From contig NZ_JMGA01000018.1 of NCBI RefSeq assembly GCF_000765145.1, forward strand, positions 1-64,000: a DNA stretch of 64,000 nt. Reading direction: 5' to 3'. A model generated the notes under the pieces. It had not been told where the DNA came from. It searched no databases and saw nothing but the letters and a program-made list of their open reading frames with translations. Every line of letters starts with the position of its first letter. Position 1 is the stretch's first letter. Positions 24,827 through 34,608 of this stretch are shown piece after piece. The position numbers and the translations under genes were made by a program. This DNA is from Desulfosporosinus sp. HMP52 (GTDB lineage Bacteria; Bacillota; Desulfitobacteriia; Desulfitobacteriales; Desulfitobacteriaceae).

Positions 24827-27025
24827 GTGAGTCAAAACGACAACAAGAATCAAGGGGTCGATTTGGGAGAGTTTGTAGAGTTTTATCTATTAGATTCTCA
24901 AGAACAGATTGAAAAGCTCGGTGCTGGTCTCTTACAGCTTGAGAAAGAGGGGGGGAATATTGGACTCATCAATGATTTGTTCCGCTCAGCTCACAGCCTA
25001 AAGGGAGCTTCCGGAACAATGGGGTTCACGCCAATTGTTGCCCTAACCCATGCTGCCGAAGATTTATTGGATCATTTGCGACAAGGAAAAATGGATGTTT
25101 CACTGGAAATGATCGATGTATTATTAGCGGTGACTGATCGAGTGAAAGCAATGTTAGCTCAGGTTGAGCAGCGAGAGGAAATCAGCATTGAGTTCCAAGA
25201 TTTAGCCTCTACTATGCGGGAATTATTAGATGGGGAGAATGCAGTTGAAGCTAAAGATCCTCAGATCCCGCAGGGTGAAGCTGAAGAAGTCGTGAAGTTT
25301 GTTCCCCAGAACTTTGATTTAACAACAGACGAACGTGAAAAAGTTAGCGATGCACAAAGTCTTGGACGTGGCGTTTATCAAATAGATGTGAAACTTGTTC
25401 CGAATACTCTTATGAAGGCCGTTCGAGCTGTCATGGCGACTCAGCGCCTTGAAGGAATGGGCTCAGTAATCAAATTTGTGCCGAGTATTGAGGATTTGGA
25501 AGTTGGCAATGCAGATGACTTCTTCATACTTGTGAACTCCGATGAGCCTCAGGAGGAGATTCGAAGAGAACTGCTAGAAATTTCCGAACTGGCAGATGTG
25601 ATTGTACACCATTATCCAAGTGTTATTTCAACTGAAGAAGCTAACCCTGAGGAGCAGAAACGGGGTCAAAAGACTTCTGATTTGGATTTAAAAACAGAGG
25701 CTGATACAGTCTCCAATACAATAACTGAAGAAAACGTCGTCAAACCCGCAGTTGCTCAGAAACCTAAAGTAGAGTCAAAAATAGTGACGAAAACTTCTGG
25801 AGCAAGTGAAGCTATTCACGGAGAAGGCAACACTCAAGTGCATACGATTCGTGTTGACACGGTTCGTATGGACAATTTGATTAATCTTGTCGGTGAAATG
25901 GTTATTACCAGGACTCGGCTAGTGCAAATTGGCTTGGATTTAAAGGCTCAATATAATACAGATGTTATGGTCAATAATTTGAACGAGGCAAATGTTTACC
26001 TGGGTCGTTTAATGAATGATCTGCAAGAAAGTGTTATGCGCTTGAGAATGGTGGCCATTGGCACAGTCTTTAATCGTTTCCCTCGTTTAGTTCGTGATTT
26101 GGCCAAAAAAACTGGCAAGGAAATTGATCTGGTCTTAAAAGGGGAAGATACGGAACTGGATAAGACCGTTGTTGAAGTCATTGGGGATCCGTTGATGCAT
26201 CTCATTCGAAATTCAGTGGATCATGGTATCGAGTCTCCAGAAGATCGTAAGGCTGCCGGTAAATCGGAAGTTGGTACAATTACCCTCAATGCTTATCATG
26301 AAGGGAATCACATAGCGATTCTTATTTCGGATGATGGGGCAGGCTTGGATCTGGAAAAAATCCGCAACAAAGCTGTTACCAAGGGACTGATTGGAGAGCG
26401 GGAAGAACTATCCGAACGGGATATCGCTAATCTAATCTTCTTGCCGGGATTTAGTACTGCAGACGTGGTTACAGACATTTCCGGCCGAGGGGTTGGAATG
26501 GACGTCGTTAAGAAGGCCTTAAATAATCTGGGGGGCATGGTAGATATTACTACCCGCAAAGGGAAAGGAAGTACCTTTACGATCCGATTGCCCTTGACCC
26601 TGGCAATTATTCAAGCTCTCCTTGTCGAAGTTGGACAAGAAATCTATGCTGTGCCCCTTTCCTCAGTTCTAGAGACTCTTCTGGTTAGTCGAGAGGAGAT
26701 TAAGACTGTAGGCGGTCTGCCAATGGTTCAACTCCGGGGAAACACCTTGCCGCTGATTTCTTTACAAGAAAAGTTTGATCTACCCACTCCGGAAGAGGAA
26801 AGCAGTGAAGTCTTTGTTGTAGTGGTAGGCTTTGGAGATAAAGCCTTAGGGCTTATAGTGGATGAACTTCGTGGTCAGCAAGAAGTTGTTATAAAATCTT
26901 TAGGTGATTTCTTAGCGAATCTCCCCGGAATTGCCGGGGCTACGATTCTAGGAGACGGAAAAGTAACCCTGATCCTGGATATCGGTTCCTTAATTCAAGA
27001 TGTCTTGGTTACAAGAAGAAACTAG
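24827..27025 (+). CDS. cheA: Chemotaxis histidine kinase CheA
   Basis: Central kinase, 732 aa. Order: HPt domain with the phospho-His in FRSAHSLKGASGTMGF (His56); a CheY/CheB-binding P2-type domain (about 165-270); a charged linker; dimerisation helices (about 345-400); and ATPase with HLIRNSVDHGIESPEDR (N box), DDGAGLDLEKI (G1) and GRGVGMDVVKKALNNLGG (G2). A CheW-like regulatory domain ends the protein. GTG start after AGGGGTGG. First gene of the operon. Confidence 0.97.
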   Translation: MSQNDNKNQGVDLGEFVEFYLLDSQEQIEKLGAGLLQLEKEGGNIGLINDLFRSAHSLKGASGTMGFTPIVALTHAAEDLLDHLRQGKMDVSLEMIDVLLAVTDRVKAMLAQVEQREEISIEFQDLASTMRELLDGENAVEAKDPQIPQGEAEEVVKFVPQNFDLTTDEREKVSDAQSLGRGVYQIDVKLVPNTLMKAVRAVMATQRLEGMGSVIKFVPSIEDLEVGNADDFFILVNSDEPQEEIRRELLEISELADVIVHHYPSVISTEEANPEEQKRGQKTSDLDLKTEADTVSNTITEENVVKPAVAQKPKVESKIVTKTSGASEAIHGEGNTQVHTIRVDTVRMDNLINLVGEMVITRTRLVQIGLDLKAQYNTDVMVNNLNEANVYLGRLMNDLQESVMRLRMVAIGTVFNRFPRLVRDLAKKTGKEIDLVLKGEDTELDKTVVEVIGDPLMHLIRNSVDHGIESPEDRKAAGKSEVGTITLNAYHEGNHIAILISDDGAGLDLEKIRNKAVTKGLIGEREELSERDIANLIFLPGFSTADVVTDISGRGVGMDVVKKALNNLGGMVDITTRKGKGSTFTIRLPLTLAIIQALLVEVGQEIYAVPLSSVLETLLVSREEIKTVGGLPMVQLRGNTLPLISLQEKFDLPTPEEESSEVFVVVVGFGDKALGLIVDELRGQQEVVIKSLGDFLANLPGIAGATILGDGKVTLILDIGSLIQDVLVTRRN

Positions 27026-27034
27026 GAGCGGGCG

Positions 27035-27069
27035 GTTCGAACCACGAATATCGAACCACGAATATCGAA
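27035..27069 (+). repeat. Heptanucleotide repeat tract (WCGAAYM), cheA-cheW gap
   Basis: Two consecutive 14-nt units TCGAACCACGAATA, each two heptads (TCGAACC, ACGAATA), then a partial TCGAAA, just before the cheW ribosome site. The same heptad family recurs near 35753, 40097, 46324 and 48485. Confidence 0.75.
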
Positions 27070-27087
27070 AAAAGGGAGTGTTTATCA

Positions 27088-27534
27088 ATGGCTGAAGAAC
27101 AGTTAGTAACGTTTAGCTTAGGGTCGGAAGAGTTTGGCGTTGACATTATGCGTGTTCAAGAGATTATTCGCATTCCACCCATTACTCGAGTGCCAAAGGC
27201 AGAGGACTATATTGAAGGTGTTATTAATCTCAGAGGAAATGTAATTCCGGTGATCAGTTTGCGTACTCGTTTTGGAATGGGTCGGGTAGAAGAGACTGAC
27301 TTGAGCAGGATTGTTGTTCTGCAGGTGCAATCAAAGGTGTTTGGGGTTCGGGTGGATGCAGTAACTGAAGTGCTGCGCTTAGATAGTGAAGCCATAGAAC
27401 CGCCTCCGCCGATTGCCTTAGGCATGGATTCTCAGTTTATTCGCGGAGTTGGTAAAATCGGGGAACGTTTATTAATCCTCCTGGATCTTGATCATATCAT
27501 GGGTGGAGAGTTAAGCCATGATGTCAGCGCCTAG
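27088..27534 (+). CDS. cheW: Chemotaxis coupling protein CheW
   Basis: SH3-like adaptor linking receptors to CheA, 148 aa. Characteristic segments EEFGVDIMRVQEIIR, VINLRGNVIPVISLRTRFGM and VDAVTEVLRL. SD GGGAGTG. Its end overlaps cheB by 17 nt. Confidence 0.96.
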   Translation: MAEEQLVTFSLGSEEFGVDIMRVQEIIRIPPITRVPKAEDYIEGVINLRGNVIPVISLRTRFGMGRVEETDLSRIVVLQVQSKVFGVRVDAVTEVLRLDSEAIEPPPPIALGMDSQFIRGVGKIGERLLILLDLDHIMGGELSHDVSA

Positions 27535-28720
27535 GCAAATTGGGGTTCTGATCGTCGATGATTCACCTTTTATGAGATTAACTCTACAAAAAATTCTTAG
27601 TCAAGATCCCTCCATTAAGGTTTTGGATACTGCGAAAGATGGGCGTGAGGGAATACTTAAGCTTCAATCTCTTCGCCCAGACGTAATAACTATGGATGTG
27701 GAGATGCCTGTCATGAATGGGCTTCAGGCCCTAGACGAAATTATGCGCTGGCAACCGACTTCAGTAATCATTTTGAGTGCTGTGACAACGGAAGGGGCAG
27801 AGTCTACCTTGAAGGCTTTTGATCTAGGTGCAGTAGATGTTGTAGCTAAGCCATCGGGAAAACCGGGCGCGGATTTGCAGGTTCTATCTCGTGATTTAGT
27901 AGAAAAGGTTAAAGCTGCGGCTTTGGTCAATCTTGCGCGCCTTAGACCTAATAAGGGTTTAGCTTCTTCTCAACAGAACCCTTCTACAGCAGCAGTCTCT
28001 TCAAGCACTGCAGCAACTGTTCAGCCTGGTATTACGAAGATTACATCCCCCAAGTCACCCTCATCGGCTTCGAGTGTAAGCTCAGGAAATGTTGCTCGGA
28101 CATTTTCGGGAGTTAAGAGTGGGGTGCTGCCTAAACATCCTGTGGAAATTGTGGCCATTGGCACTTCAACAGGCGGACCCTCAGCTCTACAAGCTGTCTT
28201 GCCCGTGCTTCCGAAAAATTTTCCGGTTCCTGTATTAGTAGCCCAACATATGCCGCCCGGTTTTACCGGCCCTCTGGCTCAACGCTTAAATGGGTTATGT
28301 GAACTCAACGTTCGAGAAGGGGTCAATGGAGAGGTATTAAAAGCGGGTACGGTGTATGTGGCTCCGGCAGGGAAACAACTTCAAGTTCAGCGTCGATCCG
28401 GTCAGTTGACCCTTAATATTGGGGATGATTCCCCAATCCCTACACTTTATCATCCTTCCGTTGATGTGATGTTCCTTTCCCTGGGCAAGGAAGTAGGGAA
28501 AGGGACTCTGGGAGTGGTTATGACCGGCATGGGAAGTGATGGTACTAAGGGGATGAAAGAGCTTAAGAAACTCGAGGGGTTTGCCATCGCTGAGGCTGAA
28601 GAAACCTGTGTAGTCTATGGGATGCCTAGGTCTATAGTGGAAGCCGGGCTTGCTGACCGGGTTGTGCCCCTTGGCGAGATTGGAAAAGTCATTGTGGAAT
28701 GTGTTATGAGGAGGGGATAA
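27518..28720 (+). CDS. cheB: Chemotaxis methylesterase/response regulator CheB
   Basis: Demethylates and deamidates receptors, 400 aa. N-terminal receiver domain (Asp60 in PDVITMDVEMPVMNG, Lys in VVAKPSG). A long Ser/Thr/Pro linker (about 145-205) leads to the methylesterase domain with catalytic Ser in IGTSTGG, His in AQHMPPGFT and Asp in VMTGMGSDG. Overlaps cheW, implying coupled translation. Confidence 0.96.
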   Translation: MMSAPRQIGVLIVDDSPFMRLTLQKILSQDPSIKVLDTAKDGREGILKLQSLRPDVITMDVEMPVMNGLQALDEIMRWQPTSVIILSAVTTEGAESTLKAFDLGAVDVVAKPSGKPGADLQVLSRDLVEKVKAAALVNLARLRPNKGLASSQQNPSTAAVSSSTAATVQPGITKITSPKSPSSASSVSSGNVARTFSGVKSGVLPKHPVEIVAIGTSTGGPSALQAVLPVLPKNFPVPVLVAQHMPPGFTGPLAQRLNGLCELNVREGVNGEVLKAGTVYVAPAGKQLQVQRRSGQLTLNIGDDSPIPTLYHPSVDVMFLSLGKEVGKGTLGVVMTGMGSDGTKGMKELKKLEGFAIAEAEETCVVYGMPRSIVEAGLADRVVPLGEIGKVIVECVMRRG

Positions 28721-28724
28721 GTCT

Positions 28725-29219
28725 ATGGGGCTCTTTGGAGCAATGGAGATTAGTGCTTCCGGGCTGACTGCCCAGCGCTTAAGGATGGATCTTACCGCCA
28801 ATAATATTGCCAATATAAATACTACCCGTACCGGAGAACTGACCGCCGCGGGCAATCAGATCCCCTATACCCGTCAAGTTGCTGTGTTTGTTCCTCGTCC
28901 TCCGGAAACTAATTTTTCAAAAGTTCTGGGCGAAGCAATGGGCAACGGTGTTAAAAACGTTGGCAATGGAGTTCAAGTATCCCGAATTCAAAACGATGCA
29001 ACTGAACCCTATCGTTTAGAATATAACCCTGACTCACCGGATGCGGCGCAAGTGGCTGAGGCTGGATTGCCGGTAGGCTATGTACGTCAGCCCAATGTGA
29101 ACATTGTGACGGAAATGGTTGATATGATGACTGCGGCAAGGGCCTATGAAGCCAACGTAACGGCTCTTAATGTCAGTAAGTCAATGGCTACCAAAGCACT
29201 TGAAATTGGAAGGGGTTAA
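28725..29219 (+). CDS. flgC: Flagellar proximal rod protein FlgC
   Basis: Rod subunit, 164 aa, with the N-terminal axial motif ISASGLTAQRLRMDLTANNI and the C-terminal VTEMVDMMTAARAYEANVTA. It is followed by fliE and fliF as usual, but flgB, normally directly upstream, is absent here and lies at 53953. Confidence 0.95.
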   Translation: MGLFGAMEISASGLTAQRLRMDLTANNIANINTTRTGELTAAGNQIPYTRQVAVFVPRPPETNFSKVLGEAMGNGVKNVGNGVQVSRIQNDATEPYRLEYNPDSPDAAQVAEAGLPVGYVRQPNVNIVTEMVDMMTAARAYEANVTALNVSKSMATKALEIGRG

Positions 29220-29224
29220 TTTAG

Positions 29225-29560
29225 ATGAGTGTTCTTCCGATAGCACCTATTATGCCGCTGGGGCCATTAACTGCCGTTAACCCATCCGGCCTTGAGACAA
29301 CACCTAAGGTAGGTTCCGGTGACGGTGCCCAAAAAGCTGGGGCAGACTTCTCGAAATTCTTAAGTGATGCCCTCAATCAAGTAGATGCCCTACAAACTGA
29401 GGGGGATAAGGCCACAGTGGCCTTAGCGACGGGGCAGGTTCAGGATTTGTCTGAGGTAATGGTAGCTTTAGAAAAAGCCAGTTTGTCTTTGTCTTTGACC
29501 GTAGCAACTCGTGATAAGGTATTAGATGCTTATAATCAAGTAATGCGTATGCAAATTTGA
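29225..29560 (+). CDS. fliE: Flagellar hook-basal body protein FliE
   Basis: Links the MS-ring to the rod, 111 aa. The conserved C-terminal half includes DFSKFLSDALNQVDALQ and a late MVALEKASLSLSLTVATRDK. The N-terminal 30 residues are Pro/Gly-rich. Starts 5 nt after flgC stops. Confidence 0.95.
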   Translation: MSVLPIAPIMPLGPLTAVNPSGLETTPKVGSGDGAQKAGADFSKFLSDALNQVDALQTEGDKATVALATGQVQDLSEVMVALEKASLSLSLTVATRDKVLDAYNQVMRMQI

Positions 29561-29743
29561 TTAAGTGTTAAACAAAGCATTCTATTTATGTGCATTTTTC
29601 ATGAGATTAATTTTTTAAAGACTTACAGAAAAGAATTTCGGTTGTGTTCTTATATATATACGTTTTTACAAATGATTTTCTCGGGGTTATTTAATTCAAT
29701 AATTTCGATGAACTATAATTAATAGAACAGAGCGAGGAGCATC
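29561..29743. other. AT-rich gap between fliE and the fliF leader ORF
   Basis: A 183-nt gap, unusual inside this tightly packed operon. A perfect -10 hexamer TATAAT lies at 29714-29719 with no good -35. An internal promoter for fliF onward is possible but unproven. Confidence 0.35.
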
Positions 29744-29878
29744 ATGAAGGCTTTCATAATAAGCTTGGGGTATCGATCAAGGCGTATTCGAGCTGCCAAT
29801 CCTTCAAAAGCGAAGGTCTCAATTCAAACCTCGCTTTTCGAACATAACCTATCAAAAGAAAGGAGGAGCCAAGGGTGA
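29744..29878 (+). CDS. Candidate leader ORF coupled to fliF
   Basis: A 44-codon ORF with GAGGAG 5 nt before its ATG. Its TGA overlaps the fliF GTG (GTGA). The peptide starts MKAFIISLGYRSRRIRAANP and is strongly basic. A hairpin AAAAGCGAaGG/CCtCGCTTTT (about 29803-29842) lies inside it. It may serve to set fliF translation. I know no homologue; it could be fortuitous. Confidence 0.4.
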   Translation: MKAFIISLGYRSRRIRAANPSKAKVSIQTSLFEHNLSKERRSQG

Positions 29879-31467
29879 ATTTTTCTTGGGCAAGAATAAA
29901 AGAATCGGTATTAACATTTTGGAATAGACTTTCAAGCCCACAGAAAATAATCACTGTGCTTGCTCCTCTTATAGTTGCCGGAGCATTAATATATCTGATC
30001 ACATGGGCCGGGCGACCACAATATGTAGCTCTTTTCACTAAGCTGAGTGATACAGAAGCTGGTGCCATTACTACTAAGTTAAAAGATCTCAAAGCCGATT
30101 ATAAGCTGGAGGATAACGGATCAACGATTATGGTTCCCCAGCAGACAGCGGCAGATTTACGATTACAACTAGCCAGTGCCGGACTTCCTCAACAGAGTAA
30201 ATTTAGTTTTGACAGTTTGGATACCATGCGACTTGGCGAAACAGATGCTGATAGGAAGTTACGTTATGTTCTCGGATTACAGAACGAATTGGAGAATACC
30301 CTCAAGACGTTAAACGGTGTGGAGGATGCCCGGGTACACATTGTAATGCCTGAACCTTCATTATTTGTTGATAGTCAAAAAGCAGCCACTGCAGCAGTGA
30401 CCTTGAAACTTGTCCCGAGCACCAAACTTGGCGAAGATCAGGTGCGTGCTATCGCTAATTTATTAGCCGGCTCGATCGAAGGACTGCAACCCGAGAATGT
30501 GACGATTGTGGACACCGGCGGAAATGTTTTATCCGATGTTTTGAAAGATAGTACTGATCCTCAGAAATTAACGGGAACTCAATATCAGCTTAAACAAACC
30601 GTTGAAGAAGATACTCGAAAATCATTACAGAGTATGTTGGATCGTGTCTTGGGGTCTGGTAAAACAGTTGTCCGAATCAATGCTGTATTAGACTTTGACC
30701 AGAAAAAGATTGTTAAGCAGATTAACGGTCCGGGTGCTGTGGTAAGTGAGCAGAACTCTAATGAGAGTTCGACAAATGGGGCTGTGGGAGCAGCCGGAGG
30801 AACGCCGGGATTAGATGCTAACGGTGCTCCAACTTATCCTGCTACCCAAGACCAGAATTCCACATCTACCAAAGTCACCAGTACCAAAAACTATCAAGTT
30901 GATACTACCCAAGAGGAACAAGTGGTAAGCCCGGGGAGTGTAAAACGCCTTTCCGTCTCGGTAATGGCTGATGAAGACACTGTTACCCAGGAACAACTGG
31001 AGCAAATTAAGACAATTTTAGCTTCGGCAGCGGGGGTAGACGCCAACCGTGGGGATGATATCCAAGTTGCTGCTATACCCTTTAATAAGTCTGATTTACA
31101 AAATGAGCTGACAGCAATGGAAGAGGCTAAAAAGCGCCAGCAGCTTATTACCTATGCAGAAATTGGTGCGGCAGCTTTGCTTGGCTTAATTATGTTGTTC
31201 GTCTTTCTGCGTAAGCGCGCTCGCAAAAAACGTGCTGAGAAAATGTTGGAGCTGAATAGCTCAGAGCCTGTGTCACTTGCTACCGCCGAACTATTGATGG
31301 CTCAACAGAAGGCAGAGGAAGAAGTAGAGTTGCAATTATCTCAGAAGGCTAAGTCGGCGGAAGAGATTCAGAGACAGAAAATTAAAGAGGCTGTTGAACT
31401 ATATTCCCGCAATAACCCGGATGAGGCCGCCCGTCTTGTTAAAACATGGCTATCGGAGGAGAAGTAG
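29875..31467 (+). CDS. fliF: Flagellar MS-ring protein FliF
   Basis: Forms the membrane ring, 530 aa. First membrane helix IITVLAPLIVAGALIYLIT, then the ring-building motifs (YVALFTKLSDTEAGAITTKL; VEDARVHIVMPEPSLF). A disordered Gly/Asn/Ser linker (about 290-330) is followed by the second helix near 425-445, and a cytoplasmic FliG-binding tail ends VKTWLSEEK. GTG start, SD GGAGGAG. Confidence 0.97.
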   Translation: MNFSWARIKESVLTFWNRLSSPQKIITVLAPLIVAGALIYLITWAGRPQYVALFTKLSDTEAGAITTKLKDLKADYKLEDNGSTIMVPQQTAADLRLQLASAGLPQQSKFSFDSLDTMRLGETDADRKLRYVLGLQNELENTLKTLNGVEDARVHIVMPEPSLFVDSQKAATAAVTLKLVPSTKLGEDQVRAIANLLAGSIEGLQPENVTIVDTGGNVLSDVLKDSTDPQKLTGTQYQLKQTVEEDTRKSLQSMLDRVLGSGKTVVRINAVLDFDQKKIVKQINGPGAVVSEQNSNESSTNGAVGAAGGTPGLDANGAPTYPATQDQNSTSTKVTSTKNYQVDTTQEEQVVSPGSVKRLSVSVMADEDTVTQEQLEQIKTILASAAGVDANRGDDIQVAAIPFNKSDLQNELTAMEEAKKRQQLITYAEIGAAALLGLIMLFVFLRKRARKKRAEKMLELNSSEPVSLATAELLMAQQKAEEEVELQLSQKAKSAEEIQRQKIKEAVELYSRNNPDEAARLVKTWLSEEK

Positions 31468-32472
31468 ATGGCACAAGCTTTGAACGGAATCCAAAAAGCA
31501 GCGATCCTCATGATTGCTTTAGGTTCCGAAAACTCAGCAAATGTGGTTAAGCACTTGGGAGATCAGGAAATAGAACAATTAACCCTGGAAATGGCCAATG
31601 TTGGTAAGATATCTCCCGAACAACGCGATCATGTGGTTGATGAATTTTACCAAATGTGTATGGCTAATGATTACATTTCCCAGGGAGGAATCGATTATGC
31701 TCGGGACGTGTTAGAACGAGCCCTTGGAGAAACTCGGGCCTTTGAAATCATTAGTCGCTTATCGACTTCACTGAAAATGAGGCCCTTCGATCTTGTGCGT
31801 CGGACTGATCCCAAACAGCTTTTTTCCTTTATTCAAGGGGAACATCCTCAGACCATTGCCTTGATCATGACTCACCTCCCCGTTGAAAAAGCAGCAACCT
31901 TACTGGCCAGCTTGAGCGCAGACCGACAAGCAGATGTGGCTAAGCGTATAGCCACAATGGGTAGAACTAGTCCGGAAGTACTAAAAGAAATTGAAAAAGT
32001 CTTAGAACGTAAAATTTCCAGCTTGGCTCCCACGGATTACACAGCCTCCGGCGGAATTCAAAGTATTGTTGATGTGCTTAATAGGACTGATCAGGGAACT
32101 GTTAAGGTGGTCATGGATTCCCTGGAAGTTGAAGATCCTGATTTGGCCGAACAGATTAAGCGGCAGATGTTTGTCTTCGAAGATATCGTTATGCTGGATG
32201 ACCGGGGTATTCAACTTGTCCTGCGTGATGTTGAAACAAAAGATCTTGGCTTGGCGTTGAAAGGATCTAATCCCGAGGTGGCTCAGAAAATTATGGCCAA
32301 CATGTCTTCACGAGCCAGTCAAATGCTCAAGGACGATATGGAGTTTATGGGACCTGTACGACTGCGTGATGTCGAAGAGGCACAGCAGCGTATCGTAAAA
32401 GTTATTCGTAAGCTTGAAGAAAGTGGTGCCATCGTTATCTCTAGAGGAGGCAGTGATGAGATTATCTATTAA
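31468..32472 (+). CDS. fliG: Flagellar motor switch protein FliG
   Basis: Rotor protein that meets MotA, 334 aa. N-terminal FliF-binding helices, EHPQTIALIMTHLP (middle domain) and the C-terminal torque helix region VEDPDLAEQIKRQMFVFEDI with its charged residues. The ATG abuts the fliF stop. Confidence 0.97.
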   Translation: MAQALNGIQKAAILMIALGSENSANVVKHLGDQEIEQLTLEMANVGKISPEQRDHVVDEFYQMCMANDYISQGGIDYARDVLERALGETRAFEIISRLSTSLKMRPFDLVRRTDPKQLFSFIQGEHPQTIALIMTHLPVEKAATLLASLSADRQADVAKRIATMGRTSPEVLKEIEKVLERKISSLAPTDYTASGGIQSIVDVLNRTDQGTVKVVMDSLEVEDPDLAEQIKRQMFVFEDIVMLDDRGIQLVLRDVETKDLGLALKGSNPEVAQKIMANMSSRASQMLKDDMEFMGPVRLRDVEEAQQRIVKVIRKLEESGAIVISRGGSDEIIY

Positions 32473-33304
32473 TGGTCGTGTCGTCAAAAGCTGGGATGTA
32501 GAGGTATCAACACCGAGAATGGTGGAAAATCATGAAGGGTTCCAACAATTAGGCAGTTGTTTAGCGGTTCTTACGGTTGGCGAGGAGATTGAATCTACTG
32601 AAAAGCCTGATCTGCCTAATTGGAGAGAATCATCAGAGATGAATGAACAAGTTAATCAAATTCTCGAAGACGCTAAAGAGAAGGCAGCCCAAATCATAAG
32701 TAACGCTGAAGCTGAAGCTCAGAAAATGCTCACCCAAGCTGAGGCCCATGTACAGGAACTTCTGGATCAAGCCCAAGCAGGTCTCGAGCACTTGCAGCAG
32801 GAGGTTAGAGAGAGTACCAGAGCGGAGATCTATCCAATTGCGCAGGAAGAGGGATATCAAGAGGGCATAAAAGCGGGAGAAGCTGAGGGAAAGAGGCTCA
32901 CTGAAAACGCCAATCAATTGCTTAAACTAGCTCAGAGGGCGGTTCAGGAAGAATATGCCAAGGTGGATAGAGAACTGCTTCATTTAGCCGTTAAAATTGC
33001 TGAGCGGATTGTACGTTCCACCTTAGCTGTTGAACCGCAGAGATTGGTTGGGATTATCCAATCTTTAACCTTGTTGCCTTTAGAACGAGAAGGTTGGCGA
33101 CTTCATGTATCCCCAGATGATGCCCGTTGGTTGGAGGGAAACCTCCCATGCCCTTGGGTTGTCGATGAGTCGTTAAACTCCGGTGATTGTTTCCTGGAAT
33201 GTCAAGAGGGGATCTTTGATGGACGGCTGGAGGCTCAATTAGAGAAATTAGAACATTCCTTACGAGAGGAGATCGAACATGGGGGCGTGGAATCTGTTAG
33301 CTGA
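32456..33304 (+). CDS. fliH: Flagellar assembly protein FliH
   Basis: Regulator of the export ATPase FliI, 282 aa. A coiled-coil stretch rich in Glu, Ala and Gln (about residues 55-150) includes GxxxG-type positions (EGYQEGIKAGEAEGKR). It is followed by the C-terminal FliI-binding domain. ATG 32456 lies 5 nt after AGGAGG; the in-frame TTG at 32414 is less likely. Overlaps fliG by 17 nt. Confidence 0.92.
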   Translation: MRLSINGRVVKSWDVEVSTPRMVENHEGFQQLGSCLAVLTVGEEIESTEKPDLPNWRESSEMNEQVNQILEDAKEKAAQIISNAEAEAQKMLTQAEAHVQELLDQAQAGLEHLQQEVRESTRAEIYPIAQEEGYQEGIKAGEAEGKRLTENANQLLKLAQRAVQEEYAKVDRELLHLAVKIAERIVRSTLAVEPQRLVGIIQSLTLLPLEREGWRLHVSPDDARWLEGNLPCPWVVDESLNSGDCFLECQEGIFDGRLEAQLEKLEHSLREEIEHGGVESVS

Positions 33305-34580
33305 GACTGTGGATCGCTTAGAGCCATTCTCGGCTCAAGGCAGGGTCTCCAAGATTGTCGGTTTAATGGTAGAATCAGCGGGTCCTCGGGCTAGTGTGGG
33401 AGAGTATTGCCATATCATTACCCGAGACGGCCTTGAACTTCCGGCTGAAGTTGTAGGTTTTCGAGATTCTACAACCCTGTTGATGCCTCTGGGAGAGCTC
33501 GAAGGAATTGCTCCCGGAGACCGTGTTCTTTCTCAACGGCAAAAGTTGACAGTGTCTGTAGGTCCGGGACTACTCGGTCGGATTCTGGATGGCTTGGGCC
33601 ATCCTTTGGATGGGCGCCCACTTCAGACAATAGCAGCTTACCCTCTGCAGAATAAACCGCCCAGTGCTATACTCCGTCCTCGAATTCGAGATACACTAAG
33701 TGTTGGGGTTAGAACGATTGACGGAATCCTTACCATTGGCCGGGGGCAGAGGATGGGTATTTTCGCCGGGTCAGGTGTAGGGAAAAGTACCCTGCTGGGA
33801 ATGATGGCAAGAAATACTGTTGCAGATATCAATGTTATCGCCCTGATCGGTGAGCGTGGTCGAGAATTACGGGATTTTATTGAGAAGGATTTAGGTCCGG
33901 AAGGCTTAGCCCGATCTGTAATTATTGTAGCTACATCAGATCAGCCAGCCTTAGTGCGCTTAAAGGCAGCCCTCACTGCTACAGCTGTTGCAGAGTATTT
34001 CAGGGATCAAGGAAAAAACGTTCTCCTAATGATGGACTCGGTTACTCGATTTGCAATGGCTCAAAGAGAAGTTGGCCTGACGGTGGGAGAACCCCCGGCG
34101 ACTCGCGGATACCCACCTTCTGTCTTTGCACTTTTGCCAAAGTTGCTGGAAAGAGCGGGGATGGCGGAGGTAGGAAGTATTACCGGGATTTACACGGTTT
34201 TAGTGGATGGAGATGACCATAATGAGCCTATCGCCGACTCGGTGCGAGGTATTCTGGATGGGCATATTGTTTTAACCAGAGAATTAGCTATGCAGAACAT
34301 GTTTCCGGCAATAGACATATTGCAATCCGTTAGTCGGGTTATGAATGACGTTGTCAGCCCTGACCAAAAAACATTAGCGGGTCAGGTACGTGAATATATC
34401 GCTATCTATCGTGATGCTAAGGATTTAATTGATATTGGGGCATATACTCCGGGAAGTAATCCTAAGATTGATGCTGCCATTGCTCATATGGATCGTATTC
34501 AAGGGTTTTCTCGGCAAATGGTCGACGAATATGTTACCTATCAAGAGATGCTTAAACAATTGCAAGGGATTTTTAGTTAG
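33279..34580 (+). CDS. fliI: Flagellum-specific ATP synthase FliI
   Basis: Export ATPase related to F1 beta, 433 aa. Walker A GSGVGKSTLL (about residue 163), VIALIGERGRELRDFIE, and Walker B-type LLMMDSVTRFAMAQREVGL are present. Overlaps fliH by 26 nt. Confidence 0.97.
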   Translation: MGAWNLLAETVDRLEPFSAQGRVSKIVGLMVESAGPRASVGEYCHIITRDGLELPAEVVGFRDSTTLLMPLGELEGIAPGDRVLSQRQKLTVSVGPGLLGRILDGLGHPLDGRPLQTIAAYPLQNKPPSAILRPRIRDTLSVGVRTIDGILTIGRGQRMGIFAGSGVGKSTLLGMMARNTVADINVIALIGERGRELRDFIEKDLGPEGLARSVIIVATSDQPALVRLKAALTATAVAEYFRDQGKNVLLMMDSVTRFAMAQREVGLTVGEPPATRGYPPSVFALLPKLLERAGMAEVGSITGIYTVLVDGDDHNEPIADSVRGILDGHIVLTRELAMQNMFPAIDILQSVSRVMNDVVSPDQKTLAGQVREYIAIYRDAKDLIDIGAYTPGSNPKIDAAIAHMDRIQGFSRQMVDEYVTYQEMLKQLQGIFS

Positions 34581-34608
34581 GGTGGGTACTGGATAAGGAG
34601 TGAAAGGA

